Positions 52,078 to 60,370 are shown, numbered from the stretch's first letter. The stretch is 64,000 nucleotides of DNA from Catenulispora sp. MAP5-51 (GCF_041261205.1 NZ_JBGCCH010000044.1:1-64000), one strand, 5' to 3'. Notes: generated from the letters alone by a model not told the origin. Numbers and translations: made by a program.

Positions 52078-53544
52078 ATGCCAGGTACCCCCACCCGCAC
52101 CTTCGACGTCATCGTGATCGGCGCCGGCCCGGTCGGCGAGAACGTCGCCGACCGGACCACCGCCGCCGGCCTGGACACCGTCATCGTCGAGGCCGAACTC
52201 GTCGGCGGCGAGTGTTCGTACTGGGCCTGCGATCCCAGCAAGGCGCTGCTGCGGCCGGTGCTGGCGCACAGCGAGCTGCGCGGGGTCCCCGGCCTTGAGC
52301 GCGCGGCAGATCAGCCTCTTGATGTCGAAGCCGTCCTGAAGCACCGCGACGCCTGGGCCGGCCAGTGGGACGACGCCGGCCAGGTGGCGTGGCTGGACAA
52401 GGCCGGGATCAGCCTGATCCGCGGGCACGGCCGGCTGGCCGGCCCGAAGGAGGTGACCGTCACGACGCCGGAGGGCGACCTGCTGCTGCTGACGGCGCGG
52501 CACGCGGTGGCGGTGTGCACGGGGACCTCGGCCGCGCTGCCGCCGCTGCCCGGCCTTGAGGCGCTGCGGCCGTGGACCAGCCGCGAGGCGACCAGCGCGA
52601 AGGAGGTGCCGGGACGGCTGGCGATCCTTGGCGCGGGGGTCGTCGCGGTCGAGATGGCCACCGCGTGGCAGGCGCTGGGCTCGCAGGTGACGCTGATCGC
52701 CCGGGAGCCGGGTCTGCTGCCGCGGGTGGAGCGGTTCGCGGCGGATCTGGTGACGGAGCGGCTGCGGGAAGCAGGGGTCGACATCCGGTTCGATTCGGGC
52801 ATCGCTTCGGCGGTGCGGCCAGACGCTTCCGAGTCCGGCTCCGACGAAGTTCACATCACGCTTGCCGACGGCAGCGTCGTGATCGCCGACGAATTGCTGC
52901 TGGCGACCGGCCGCGCGCCCCGGACCGCGGAAGTCGGGCTGGAAACAGTGGGTCTTCAGCCGGGCGGCTGGCTGACGACGGACGACCTGTTCACCGTCGA
53001 CGAGGTCTCCGGCGAGTGGCTGTACGCGGTCGGGGACGTCAACCGGCGCGCCCTGTTCACGCACCAGGGCAAGTACCAGGCGCGGATCGCCGGAGCGGTG
53101 ATCGCCGCCCGCGCGCATCGGCGCCCGCTGGACATCCGGCGCTGGAGCCGGTTCGTGGGCACGGCCGACCACGTCGCGGTGCCGCAGGTGGTGTTCACCG
53201 ATCCGGAGATCGCGAGCGTGGGGCTGACGACCGCCGAGGCCGAGCGGACCGGGCAGGCGGTGGACGTCGTGGACTACGAGATCGGGCAGGTCGCGGGCGC
53301 GGCGATGTACACGTCCGGCTACCGGGGCCACGCGCGGATGCTGGTCGACCCCAAGCGGCACACGGTCGTCGGCGCGACGTTCGCCGGGCCCGGGGTCGCG
53401 GAGCTGCTGCACTCGGCGACGGTCGCGATCGCCGGCGAGGTGCCCGTCGAGCGGTTGTGGCACGCGGTGCCGGCGTTCCCGACCATCAGCGAGGTGTGGC
53501 TGCGGCTGCTGGAGACGTACCGGGACCAGTCCTCGGCGATCTAG
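52078..53544 (+). CDS. pyridine nucleotide-disulfide oxidoreductase (lipoamide dehydrogenase/mercuric reductase-like)
   Basis: A 488-residue FAD/NAD(P) enzyme. The FAD motif V-I-G-A-G-P-V-G-E-N is near 13-22. The redox-active pair is C46-S-Y-W-A-C51 in a G-G-E-C...C-D-P-S-K context, as in lipoamide dehydrogenase. The NAD motif I-L-G-A-G-V-V-A-V-E is in the middle, and H-A-V-P-A-F-P-T-I-S-E closes the C-terminal dimer face with the catalytic His-Glu pair. It may reduce a thiol, metal or quinone target rather than lipoamide, since no dehydrogenase complex genes are near. Confidence 0.87.
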   Translation: MPGTPTRTFDVIVIGAGPVGENVADRTTAAGLDTVIVEAELVGGECSYWACDPSKALLRPVLAHSELRGVPGLERAADQPLDVEAVLKHRDAWAGQWDDAGQVAWLDKAGISLIRGHGRLAGPKEVTVTTPEGDLLLLTARHAVAVCTGTSAALPPLPGLEALRPWTSREATSAKEVPGRLAILGAGVVAVEMATAWQALGSQVTLIAREPGLLPRVERFAADLVTERLREAGVDIRFDSGIASAVRPDASESGSDEVHITLADGSVVIADELLLATGRAPRTAEVGLETVGLQPGGWLTTDDLFTVDEVSGEWLYAVGDVNRRALFTHQGKYQARIAGAVIAARAHRRPLDIRRWSRFVGTADHVAVPQVVFTDPEIASVGLTTAEAERTGQAVDVVDYEIGQVAGAAMYTSGYRGHARMLVDPKRHTVVGATFAGPGVAELLHSATVAIAGEVPVERLWHAVPAFPTISEVWLRLLETYRDQSSAI

Positions 53545-53597
53545 CCTCTCCAACAGGCCTAAAGTCGAGAGAGGTCGAGTCCGAAACCGGAGGCGCC

Positions 53598-54203
53598 ATG
53601 AGCAGCACGACACTGACCCCGAAGGGCCGGGCCACCCGGGCCCGGATCGTCGAGGGCGCGGCCGATCTGCTGCGGGACTCCGGCGTCGAGGCCACCACGC
53701 TCGACGACGTCATGGCCCGCACCAGGACCAGCAAGAGCCAGCTCTTCCACTACTTCCCGGACGGCAAGGAGGAGCTGCTGCTGGCCGTGGCCCGGCACGA
53801 GGCCGGCCGGGTGCTGGCGGACCAGGAGCCGTATCTCGGGTGCCTGGACACCTGGGAGGCCTGGGAGCGCTGGCGGGACGCGACGATCCTGCGCTACGAG
53901 GAGATGGGCGACCAGTGCCCGCTCGGGGCGCTGTCGCTGCACTTGGGGCGCAGCACGCCGGGTGCGCGAGCCGTGGTCGTGGCTCTGCTGCGGCAGTGGC
54001 AGGCCTCGCTGGCCGACGGCGTGCGCGCGCTGCAGGAGGCCGGGCGGCTGCCGGCGTCGGTCGACGCCGACGAGCGCGCCGCCACCCTGCTGGCCACGAT
54101 CCAGGGCGGGGTGGGCATCCTGCTGGCCACCGGGCAGACCTACCACCTGCGCGTTGCGCTGCATCAAGCGGTGGCCGACCTGCGGCGGCTGGCCACCCCC
54201 TAA
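53598..54203 (+). CDS. TetR-family regulator
   Basis: A 201-residue repressor: R-A-R-I-V-E-G-A-A-D-L-L-R-D-S-G near 12-27 and T-L-D-D-V-M-A-R-T-R-T-S-K-S-Q-L-F-H-Y-F-P near 32-52 form the HTH. It belongs to the C-terminal TetR_C_6-like group. ATG 53598 has GGAGG upstream. It precedes an SDR gene and probably controls it, with a candidate operator hairpin at 54207-54227. Confidence 0.88.
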   Translation: MSSTTLTPKGRATRARIVEGAADLLRDSGVEATTLDDVMARTRTSKSQLFHYFPDGKEELLLAVARHEAGRVLADQEPYLGCLDTWEAWERWRDATILRYEEMGDQCPLGALSLHLGRSTPGARAVVVALLRQWQASLADGVRALQEAGRLPASVDADERAATLLATIQGGVGILLATGQTYHLRVALHQAVADLRRLATP

Positions 54204-54206
54204 GTC

Positions 54207-54227
54207 TGGACTTGAGAGTCCATTTTT
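54207..54227. promoter_or_regulatory. short palindrome between tetR and SDR gene: terminator or operator
   Basis: TGGACT (54207-54212) and AGTCCA (54217-54222) are perfect 6-bp arms around TGAG, followed by TTTTT. The T run favours an intrinsic terminator for the tetR gene, while the symmetry and position upstream of the SDR gene favour an operator. Both may apply. Confidence 0.55.
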
Positions 54228-54279
54228 CGGATCGCACAGTGGGTTCCGGCACGTTGGAACGAGAACTCAGGAGTGCGAA

Positions 54280-55044
54280 ATGAGTGGACGTCTGCAGGAC
54301 AAGCGCGCGCTGGTGACCGGCTCGACGAGCAACATCGGCCGCGCCATCGCCGAAGCCTTCGCCGCCGAAGGGGCGCACGTGATCGTCTCCGGCCGCGACA
54401 CGGCGCGCGGCGAGGAGGTCGTCTCCGGAATCCGGACCAAGGGCGGCCGCGCCGACTTCGTCCGCGCCGACCTGGACGGCAGCCCCCAGGCCTCCCGCAC
54501 GCTGGCCGAGGAAGCCGAGGCCCTCCTGGGCGACACCATCGACATCCTGGTGAACAACGCCGGCATCTACCCGGCCGGCACCACGATCACCACCGACGAC
54601 GAGACCTTCGACCGGGTGTACGCGGTGAACGTGAAGGCCCCCTTCTTCCTGACCCGGGAGATCGCCCCGCAAATGGCGGCCGCGGGCGGCGGCACCATCA
54701 TCAACCTCGGCTCCTGGGTCGCCCGCCTCGCGGTCCCCGTCGGCGCCCTGTACGCCTCGACGAAGGGCGCGATGGAGACGCTGACGCGCGCCTGGGCCGC
54801 CGAGTTCGGCCCGCAGGGCGTGCGGGTGAACGCGGTGTCGCCCGGCGTGATCCTGGAGCCGGCGCCCGGCGAGGCGCACCCCGGCGAGGTGATGATGAAC
54901 GGGACTCCCGCCGGACGGCTGGGGAAGCCGCAGTACATCGCGGACGCGGTGGTGTACCTGGCCAGCGATGAGGCTTCTTACTTGCACGGGACGGTGCTGG
55001 ACGTGGACGGCGGCCGGACCGCGGCCGCGGTGATCGCGGCTTAG
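54280..55044 (+). CDS. short-chain dehydrogenase/reductase
   Basis: A 254-residue classical SDR. The cofactor motif is T-G-S-T-S-N-I-G-R-A-I-A near 13-24, N-N-A-G at about 89-92, the Ser in N-L-G-S-W, and Y-A-S-T-K with Tyr and Lys spaced by three near 156-160. The end (G-T-V-L-D-V-D-G-G-R-T) closes the substrate lid. ATG 54280 has AGGAG upstream. Typical targets are ketones, quinones or sugar derivatives. Confidence 0.9.
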   Translation: MSGRLQDKRALVTGSTSNIGRAIAEAFAAEGAHVIVSGRDTARGEEVVSGIRTKGGRADFVRADLDGSPQASRTLAEEAEALLGDTIDILVNNAGIYPAGTTITTDDETFDRVYAVNVKAPFFLTREIAPQMAAAGGGTIINLGSWVARLAVPVGALYASTKGAMETLTRAWAAEFGPQGVRVNAVSPGVILEPAPGEAHPGEVMMNGTPAGRLGKPQYIADAVVYLASDEASYLHGTVLDVDGGRTAAAVIAA

Positions 55045-55049
55045 GCGTC

Positions 55050-55763
55050 TTATTCGACGGCTTCCTGAACCCGCTGCACGACACGCCACATCGGCGTCCC
55101 GCGCCGGGCGACGACCACCATGACGTCCTCTTCCGGCTCCGCGGCGCGCGGGGCGGAGGGGATGTCGTCGGCGTAGGTGGCGCGGACCCATTCCAGGGCG
55201 TGCTCGACCAGTTCGGCCGGGTCGCCGCGACCGTCGGACCGGAGCCAGCCGCGCAGGGCGTGGTTGTGGGCGGCGACCACGGCCGCCGACACGACGTCGG
55301 CCCGCAGACCCCCGTCGGCCCGGCCGGCATAGCGGGCCCGCAGGAACGCGGCCAGGGCGCTCTCATAGCGGCGGACGACCGCCAGCTCATGCGTACGCAG
55401 GGCGGGGACCTGACGCGTCAGCCGGTAGCGGGCCAGCGAGAACTCGGGATCGGCCGCGTACATGGCCAGGACCATGCGAGCGGCGTCGCAGACCCGCGCG
55501 ACCGGATCCTGACCGAAGCCGGACTCGTCGGCGAGGAAGGCCGACATGCGGGCCAGGGTCCCCTCGTGGTCGGGAAAGACCACCGACTCCTTGGAGGGGA
55601 AGTAGCGAAAGAAGGAACGGCGGCCGACTCCCGCACGGGCCACGATGTCATCGATGGTGGTGGCATCGAAGCCGTGCTCAGCGAACAGCCCCACCGCCGC
55701 CGCGACCAGCGCATCGCGCATCGCCGGCCGAGGCTCGGCGGAGGCGGGCTGGAGGGCGGACAT
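55050..55763 (-). CDS. TetR-family regulator
   Basis: A 237-residue repressor: D-A-L-V-A-A-A-V-G-L-F-A-E-H-G-F near 19-34 and T-T-I-D-D-I-V-A-R-A-G-V-G-R-R-S-F-F-R-Y-F-P-S-K form the HTH. It converges on the SDR gene with a 5-base gap. ATG 55763 is preferred; only a weak ribosome-binding site is present. No obvious target lies next to it apart from its own promoter. Confidence 0.87.
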   Translation of the reverse strand: MSALQPASAEPRPAMRDALVAAAVGLFAEHGFDATTIDDIVARAGVGRRSFFRYFPSKESVVFPDHEGTLARMSAFLADESGFGQDPVARVCDAARMVLAMYAADPEFSLARYRLTRQVPALRTHELAVVRRYESALAAFLRARYAGRADGGLRADVVSAAVVAAHNHALRGWLRSDGRGDPAELVEHALEWVRATYADDIPSAPRAAEPEEDVMVVVARRGTPMWRVVQRVQEAVE

Positions 55764-56211
55764 GGGTGGACGGTAACACCGCCCGCGAGGGGTCCCCATA
55801 TCGATGCGGTCCGCGTCACACGGGAGGTTGCCCTCGTGGCCGCCGCCGGTCGCTGCGCGTTTGCGACCTCACAGCCTCACCGCCTCACCGCCCTCGCCCC
55901 GCCCCCGGTGCCTGTCCAACCACTGGAGCCTGGACGCCGACCGTGTCCATCGCCGCCAGCCGCAACCGCGGCTCACCCTCACTGTCGCCGCCGCCCAGCA
56001 CCCGGACCTCCCGCGTCCCGCCCCCACGGTCCCGGAACCCCGCCCCCACCCCCACCCCCACCCCGCCGTCCAGACGAAGCCCCGCAGCCCATTGCCCCAA
56101 ACGGCTGCCTCCGCCAGCCCACACCAAGCCTCCGTACCGAAGGCTCTTACGTGGCCCGCGTACACGGCCCGGCGCCACCAGGCCCGGACCCTCCTCGAAA
56201 GGCGGAATGCC
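55764..56211. other. 448-base gap between tetR and the yidB-like gene
   Basis: No gene is supported. The long plus-strand open frame here has Pro/His/Arg-rich antisense-like composition and no ribosome-binding site. The stretch holds a C-rich run around 56046-56066 (repeated CCCCCAC) and, by position, the promoters of both flanking genes. No clear -35/-10 was seen. Confidence 0.45.
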
Positions 56212-56664
56212 ATGGCCGACACCCCGGACCTGGGCAAGATGTGGAAACAGCTGACCGACAGCGTCGGCGGCGGCATGGGCGAAGCCCTGGAGAAGCTGAA
56301 GAAGAGCAGCATCGGCGAACAGGTCCAGTCCTGGATCGGCAAGGGCGAGAACAAGCCCGTCAACGCCGACCAGGTCACCGAAGCCATCGGCCAGGACCGC
56401 ATGGAAAAGATCGCCCAACAGGCCGGCACCACCCCCGAGCAGGCGGCCCAAACCATGGCCGACAAGCTCCCCGGCATGGTCGACAAGATGACCCCCGACG
56501 GCCAACTCCCCGACCCCCAGTCCATCAAGTCGAACGTAGCGGGCGCCACCCAGAGCAACCCCGCAGGCGCAGCCAAGAGCACGATGGACAACGCCATGGG
56601 CAACACCCCCACCGGCGCCCAGCCCCAGCCAGCCCGCACCAACCCCAACCCGCCCCCGATGTAG
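56212..56664 (+). CDS. YidB/DUF937-like protein
   Basis: A 150-residue cytoplasmic protein. The first half is a DUF937/YidB-type helical region: L-K-K-S-S-I-G-E-Q-V-Q-S-W-I-G-K-G-E-N-K-P-V-N-A-D-Q-V-T-E-A-I-G. The second half is a Pro/Asn/Gln-rich tail. YidB-like proteins are widespread and lack an assigned function. ATG 56212 has AAGG upstream. It is the last gene before the tRNA and the mobile region. Confidence 0.72.
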   Translation: MADTPDLGKMWKQLTDSVGGGMGEALEKLKKSSIGEQVQSWIGKGENKPVNADQVTEAIGQDRMEKIAQQAGTTPEQAAQTMADKLPGMVDKMTPDGQLPDPQSIKSNVAGATQSNPAGAAKSTMDNAMGNTPTGAQPQPARTNPNPPPM

Positions 56665-56861
56665 CCAGCAGGGACCCAGGCGGCGCCCCAGCGCCACCAC
56701 CCCACGGCCGGACCCCGCACCCCCGGGGCCCGGCCACGCCACGCCCGAAAACCCGCAGGTAGCGAATCGATTTCCCTTCCAGCCGCAGCTCTGGCTAATA
56801 TAGGCAACGCCCGCCGGGGAGATCAGCAAGATCGATCGAAGATCTCACCGGGGGACCAGAT

Positions 56862-56934
56862 GGGGCTTTAGCTCAGTTGGTAGAGCATTTGTCTGGCAGA
56901 CAAAAGGTCAGGGGTTCAAGTCCCCTAAGCTCCA
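56862..56934 (+). tRNA. tRNA-Ala (anticodon GGC)
   Basis: A full 73-base cloverleaf. The acceptor stem GGGGCTT pairs with AAGCTCC (with one G-U pair). The D arm is AGCTCAGTTGGTAGAGC, the anticodon loop is C-T-G-G-C-A-G with anticodon GGC (alanine GCC codons), and the T arm is GGGGTTCAAGTCCCC. The discriminator is A and CCA is not encoded. A -10-like TAATAT lies at 56796-56801. Its 3' end is the integration target of the mobile region. Confidence 0.97.
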
Positions 56935-56935
56935 C
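56922..56935. repeat. att-site candidate, left copy, in the tRNA 3' end
   Basis: CCCCTAAGCTCCAC, the tRNA 3' end plus one base, recurs exactly at 60357-60370. Such a repeat is the usual mark of an integrated element using tRNA as its attachment site. Confidence 0.6.
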
Positions 56936-56940
56936 GGCAC

Positions 56941-56980
56941 GCCCCCGATCTGCGAAACCGCAGGTCGGGGGCTATTTTTT
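56941..56980 (+). terminator. intrinsic terminator of the tRNA gene
   Basis: GCCCCCGA (56941-56948) pairs with TCGGGGGC (56965-56972); CTGCG/CGCAG forms the inner stem. TATTTTTT follows. It is six bases after the tRNA end. Confidence 0.88.
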
Positions 56981-57217
56981 GGCGAGATGGCTGGAGTCAC
57001 CCCCGGGTTGAGACCGTTCTGGCGCAGGCCGGGCTCGAACGCCGATTCTCATCCCACCCCGTTTTGGATTCTGATTCGTCGCCGTCCGCGGTGAATTGGT
57101 CGTGGCGTTTCACGCCCATAGGGAGTCCGGACGGGCCTCTGACACGGGCCGCTAAGCTTGCCCTTCTTTCCCGGGCTCCTTAAGGGAGGCGACACTGGTC
57201 GCCGGAAGGAGTCTGTG

Positions 57218-57611
57218 ATGCTGGAGCCTCGTCCTCCGGAGTTCCGTCGTCGGGCCGTGGAGTTGGTCCGTGCCGGGAAGACGCCGTTCGGTCGGCTGGC
57301 GAGGATCTGGGGATCTCGTACTCGTGTCTGCGACGCTGGATGGACCAGGCCAAGGTCGTCGACGGTGTAAAAACAGGGCCTGTCGAGGGCGGCGAAGGAG
57401 AGTCGGCGGCGTTGCGGCGGCGGACGCGTCAGCTGGAGCTGGAGAACGCCCAGCTGACCGCATCGATTACCGAGATCAACCGGATCTCCCGCGGCACCTG
57501 CGCTGCACCGATACACGCCGAGCTGCTGCTCGGGGCCGGCATACGCATCGGACGCAACCGTGTGGCCCCGGCTGATGCGCGCCGACGGCCTGGCCGGTCG
57601 TCACGGGAGCA
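57218..57611 (+). pseudogene. IS3-family transposase remnant
   Basis: The ATG at 57218 starts an OrfA-like HTH (L-E-P-R-P-P-E-F-R-R-R-A-V-E-L-V-R-A-G-K-T-P-F-G-R-L-A-R). A single-base loss near 57305 shifts the frame; after it G-I-S-Y-S-C-L-R-R-W-M-D-Q-A-K continues in the next frame. Then the leucine-rich coil (R-Q-L-E-L-E-N-A-Q-L) jumps straight to OrfB-type sequence (A-P-I-H-A-E-L-L-L-G-A-G-I-R-I-G-R-N-R-V-A), which shifts again and stops. The catalytic DDE domain is missing, so it cannot move. Confidence 0.75.
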
Positions 57612-57866
57612 ATTGTCGCGAACTGTGAGCCTGTACCCCGACCGGTCCGCAGGTGCTTGTGCCATGGGGCCCGCGTCCTCTGCCGACTCCGGCTTCTGAC
57701 AGCATGAAGCACCTCGCTGGCGGCGAGTTCATGTGCACAGGATCGGTGGCGCCGAGAACCCTGAGCAACTGATCGGTACTCGCGGGTTACTAGTGTCGCA
57801 GGCCCCTTGTATGCTCTTTCTCACTGTGCGGGGGGAGCTCCATGCGTGGGCTGAGCAGAATCATCC

Positions 57867-57875
57867 GGGGGGGGG
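57867..57875 (+). repeat. run of nine G before the toxin start
   Basis: A G9 run lies eight bases before ATG 57884, and in frame with an upstream ATG at 57842. If the upstream ATG were used, a one-base change in the run would shift the toxin out of frame. It also provides the ribosome-binding site for the start at 57884. Confidence 0.6.
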
Positions 57876-57883
57876 TTGGACTG

Positions 57884-59326
57884 ATGGCGCGTCCATCTGG
57901 CTGGGACATTCTGAGTTTGGATGGGGATCCCACGCCGGGCGCCGTGGAGTCGGTTGAGGCTCTGGCCAAGGAGTTCGGGGACTTCGCGCACGATGTGGAG
58001 TCGGCTTATCGGAGTCTGAATTCCTTCGGCTCGGATGCGACAGCGTTGCAGTGGGTGGGCCAGACCGCTGAGGCGTTCAAGGATCAGTTCGGTCCGCTGC
58101 CGGGGCGTCTACAGAAGTTGTATATCTCCTATAGCGAGGCCTCCGACGCCCTGTCCTCGTACGCACCGAAGCTGCAGGCTGCGCAGACCAAGGCGGACTC
58201 GGCGTTGCACCAGGCCAAAGACGCCGCGGTCGATCTCCAACGTGCCACCACCTCTGCGAACAGCGCCGCGTCCGACTTGAAGTCGGCCCAGCAGAGCCAT
58301 GCCGTCAACCCCGACCAACAGGCTCTTGCCGATGCCCAGACAGCGCACGACAGTGCGCAGGCCAGCCTGAAGAACGCCCAGGCCCACATGGCCGCGCTCA
58401 CCGCGCAGGCGAAACAGGCCTACGACGACCGCATCGACGCAGCCAAGAACTGCGCCAAGGCGTTGCACCACGCACAGTCCGACGGCATCCACAACAAGCA
58501 CTGGTGGCAACACGTCGCCAGCAGTGTCCTGTCGACTGCCGGCGAAGTCCTTTCGGACGTCGGACACTTCGCCGAAGGCATGGCGTACGAACTCGAAGAC
58601 GTCCTCAAGGCGCTGTTCAGCCCGAACTCGCTTCTCGGCATCGCCCAGACGCTCGCCGGGCTGATGTTGATGGTCGCGGGTGCCGGCGGCGAGGTCGGCG
58701 GCGTGGTGCTCGACGCGACGGGGGTCGGTGCCGTCCTCGGTATTCCGGCGGCCGCCGTGTCGGCCGGGCTCATCACCGCTGGCGGCGCTCTGGCCGGCAA
58801 GGGCTTGTACGACTGGATGGCCGCGATGGCCAACGGCGACTACAACGCCTGGCCCCGGGGCAAACGGGGCGGAGCGAAGCCGGCGAAGCTCCGCGATGCC
58901 GACCCGGGCGGAGATCAACAATACGGCGGCCACGCATATGATAAGCACGTTGGGGAAAGCAATGAGGAGCTTGGCGATCGGCTCTATGACACCAGAAACG
59001 ATGAAAATCCGCCGGACGAGGTGTCGACATACGAGACCTACGAAGACGAACGGAGGTTCAGCCAAATGGTGATCGATCAGAATAATGCGCAAATCACCAA
59101 TTGGCTGAGCAAGGCAAAACCTGGCAGCACACGGGATTTCGAAGTGGACACTCTCGGCGAGGTGACCGGCCGCAAGCTCACCAGAGAAGATTGGGAGAAT
59201 AAGCTCCCGTCCAAGCCGGTGCTGGGCGCCAGAGTAGTCATTAGAGCCGATCCGGCCGCACCAAATGGGTATTATATCCTAACTAGCTTTCCTACTGGGA
59301 TTGACGCAGCCACGTGGCTCCCTTAA
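57884..59326 (+). CDS. type VII-secreted polymorphic toxin with RNase A-like C-terminus
   Basis: A 480-residue toxin. Residues about 1-90 form a T7SS-signal (WXG-like) domain: G-W-D-I-L-S-L-D-G-D-P-T-P-G, Q-W-V-G-Q-T-A-E-A-F-K-D-Q-F-G-P-L-P. A long Ala/Gln coiled coil follows (about 95-210), then a hydrophobic Gly/Ala segment (about 240-300). The C-terminal toxin (about 345-480) has H350 and H355 in G-H-A-Y-D-K-H-V-G, and Y463/T467 in Y-Y-I-L-T-S-F, matching the bacterial RNase A-like (CdiA-CT) family. Codons in this part are less GC-rich, as in exchanged toxin modules. The ATG at 57884 is chosen because family members begin there; ATG 57842 with GGGGGAG upstream is possible. Confidence 0.8.
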   Translation: MARPSGWDILSLDGDPTPGAVESVEALAKEFGDFAHDVESAYRSLNSFGSDATALQWVGQTAEAFKDQFGPLPGRLQKLYISYSEASDALSSYAPKLQAAQTKADSALHQAKDAAVDLQRATTSANSAASDLKSAQQSHAVNPDQQALADAQTAHDSAQASLKNAQAHMAALTAQAKQAYDDRIDAAKNCAKALHHAQSDGIHNKHWWQHVASSVLSTAGEVLSDVGHFAEGMAYELEDVLKALFSPNSLLGIAQTLAGLMLMVAGAGGEVGGVVLDATGVGAVLGIPAAAVSAGLITAGGALAGKGLYDWMAAMANGDYNAWPRGKRGGAKPAKLRDADPGGDQQYGGHAYDKHVGESNEELGDRLYDTRNDENPPDEVSTYETYEDERRFSQMVIDQNNAQITNWLSKAKPGSTRDFEVDTLGEVTGRKLTREDWENKLPSKPVLGARVVIRADPAAPNGYYILTSFPTGIDAATWLP

Positions 59327-59357
59327 TATGCGCCAGCAATAGCCTGAGGTCTTGACG

Positions 59358-60125
59358 ATGACACAGCCTGACATTTTCGATGACGACGCCCCGTGGGCCG
59401 AGAGGTTGCCGGAGCTGAGGCTCCTCCTCGAAGCTTATTCATCCGTGCCGCTCCAGGAACGGTTCACCGATACGCCGGACTCGCCCTCGAAGGCAATGCG
59501 TTCGTACCTGCGTATGGCCACCTTCTATCCGGGCCGGGCCTTCAGGGCCACTGCCGAGATCCTCGACACGCTCAAGCGTGGCCTGGACGACCCGGAGGTC
59601 ACCGCGGACATGGACTCGATGTCGCGCATGATCGTTCCGGATGGCAGGACCCGTGAGGATTGCCTGACGGCGATGATCCCGCACCTGGTTGCCTTCACGG
59701 AAGGCGGTGAACAGGCCGCGGTTCAGAAGCCGGAGACCCGGTGGGAGTGGCGGGAACGCTTTCCCAATCTGGGCAACCTGCTTGGCAGCTACTATCACCA
59801 GGACATCGGCTACGTATACGGCAACAATGCGACCAGTGAAGTTATTCTCGCCGACTACTTCACCACAAATTGGCCCTACGAAGTAGCCGCTGCCGTGTCC
59901 GAGATCGACGAGCTGCTCGCGATGGGCTCCGACGAAGATTTTCTTGAAATGGCGACCTCAATGCTCGGCCGCCAGGTGCGCCCGTCGCGCGGGTTGTCAC
60001 ATGGAGAATGGCTGTCTTCGATCACCCGAGATCTACGGGGGCGACTGCAAGGCGTAGATTACCAGCCTCCGGCACCTCCGAACCCCGCATATCCGGCACA
60101 CGACAAACGTGCCTGGGGACGTTGA
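59358..60125 (+). CDS. CdiI-like immunity protein with two related halves
   Basis: A 255-residue cytoplasmic protein that should block the toxin encoded upstream. The second half (about 130-235; R-F-P-N-L-G-N-L-L-G-S-Y-Y-H-Q-D-I-G-Y and the later S-H-G-E-W-L-S-S-I) matches the CdiI_2-type contact-dependent immunity family. The first half (about 16-105; L-P-E-L-R-L-L-L-E-A-Y-S-S...S-P-S-K-A-M-R-S-Y-L-R...A-E-I-L-D-T-L) looks like a diverged copy of the same fold. Starting at ATG 59358, nine bases after GAGG, it lies 31 bases after the toxin stop. The specificity for this toxin is inferred from position. Confidence 0.72.
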   Translation: MTQPDIFDDDAPWAERLPELRLLLEAYSSVPLQERFTDTPDSPSKAMRSYLRMATFYPGRAFRATAEILDTLKRGLDDPEVTADMDSMSRMIVPDGRTREDCLTAMIPHLVAFTEGGEQAAVQKPETRWEWRERFPNLGNLLGSYYHQDIGYVYGNNATSEVILADYFTTNWPYEVAAAVSEIDELLAMGSDEDFLEMATSMLGRQVRPSRGLSHGEWLSSITRDLRGRLQGVDYQPPAPPNPAYPAHDKRAWGR

Positions 60126-60356
60126 TCCACTGCCGCGCGAGGTACCGATCAAGGCTGTCGAAGCTGCCTCCGCTCCGGGCCAGGCTCGCTTGGCCCGCGG
60201 CTGGTCCGAGCACCTAGTGCAGCGACGCTCCCGGTCTCAACCAGTCACAACGCGTCTCGACACCACCGGTGCATGCGTGGTGCGGTTTCGGAAGTTGAAA
60301 GCATGCAACGGTCCCGCGCCAGCTCGCAGGCATAGTTTCAGGATTCGACTACCAGG

Positions 60357-60370
60357 CCCCTAAGCTCCAC
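60357..60370. repeat. att-site candidate, right copy
   Basis: CCCCTAAGCTCCAC, identical to the tRNA-Ala 3' end. The bases before it (GATTCGACTACCAGG) no longer match the T arm, so this is a fragment, not a second tRNA. Confidence 0.6.

Noticed and set aside
55804-56211. Upstream extension of the YidB-like protein to an ATG at 55804
   Set aside because: The added 136 residues are Pro/His/Arg-rich antisense-like sequence. AAGG sits before ATG 56212 and the family starts there.
57049-57516. Minus-strand frame over the IS3 remnant as a gene
   Set aside because: It lies opposite recognisable transposase sequence, has no ribosome-binding site and no family features.
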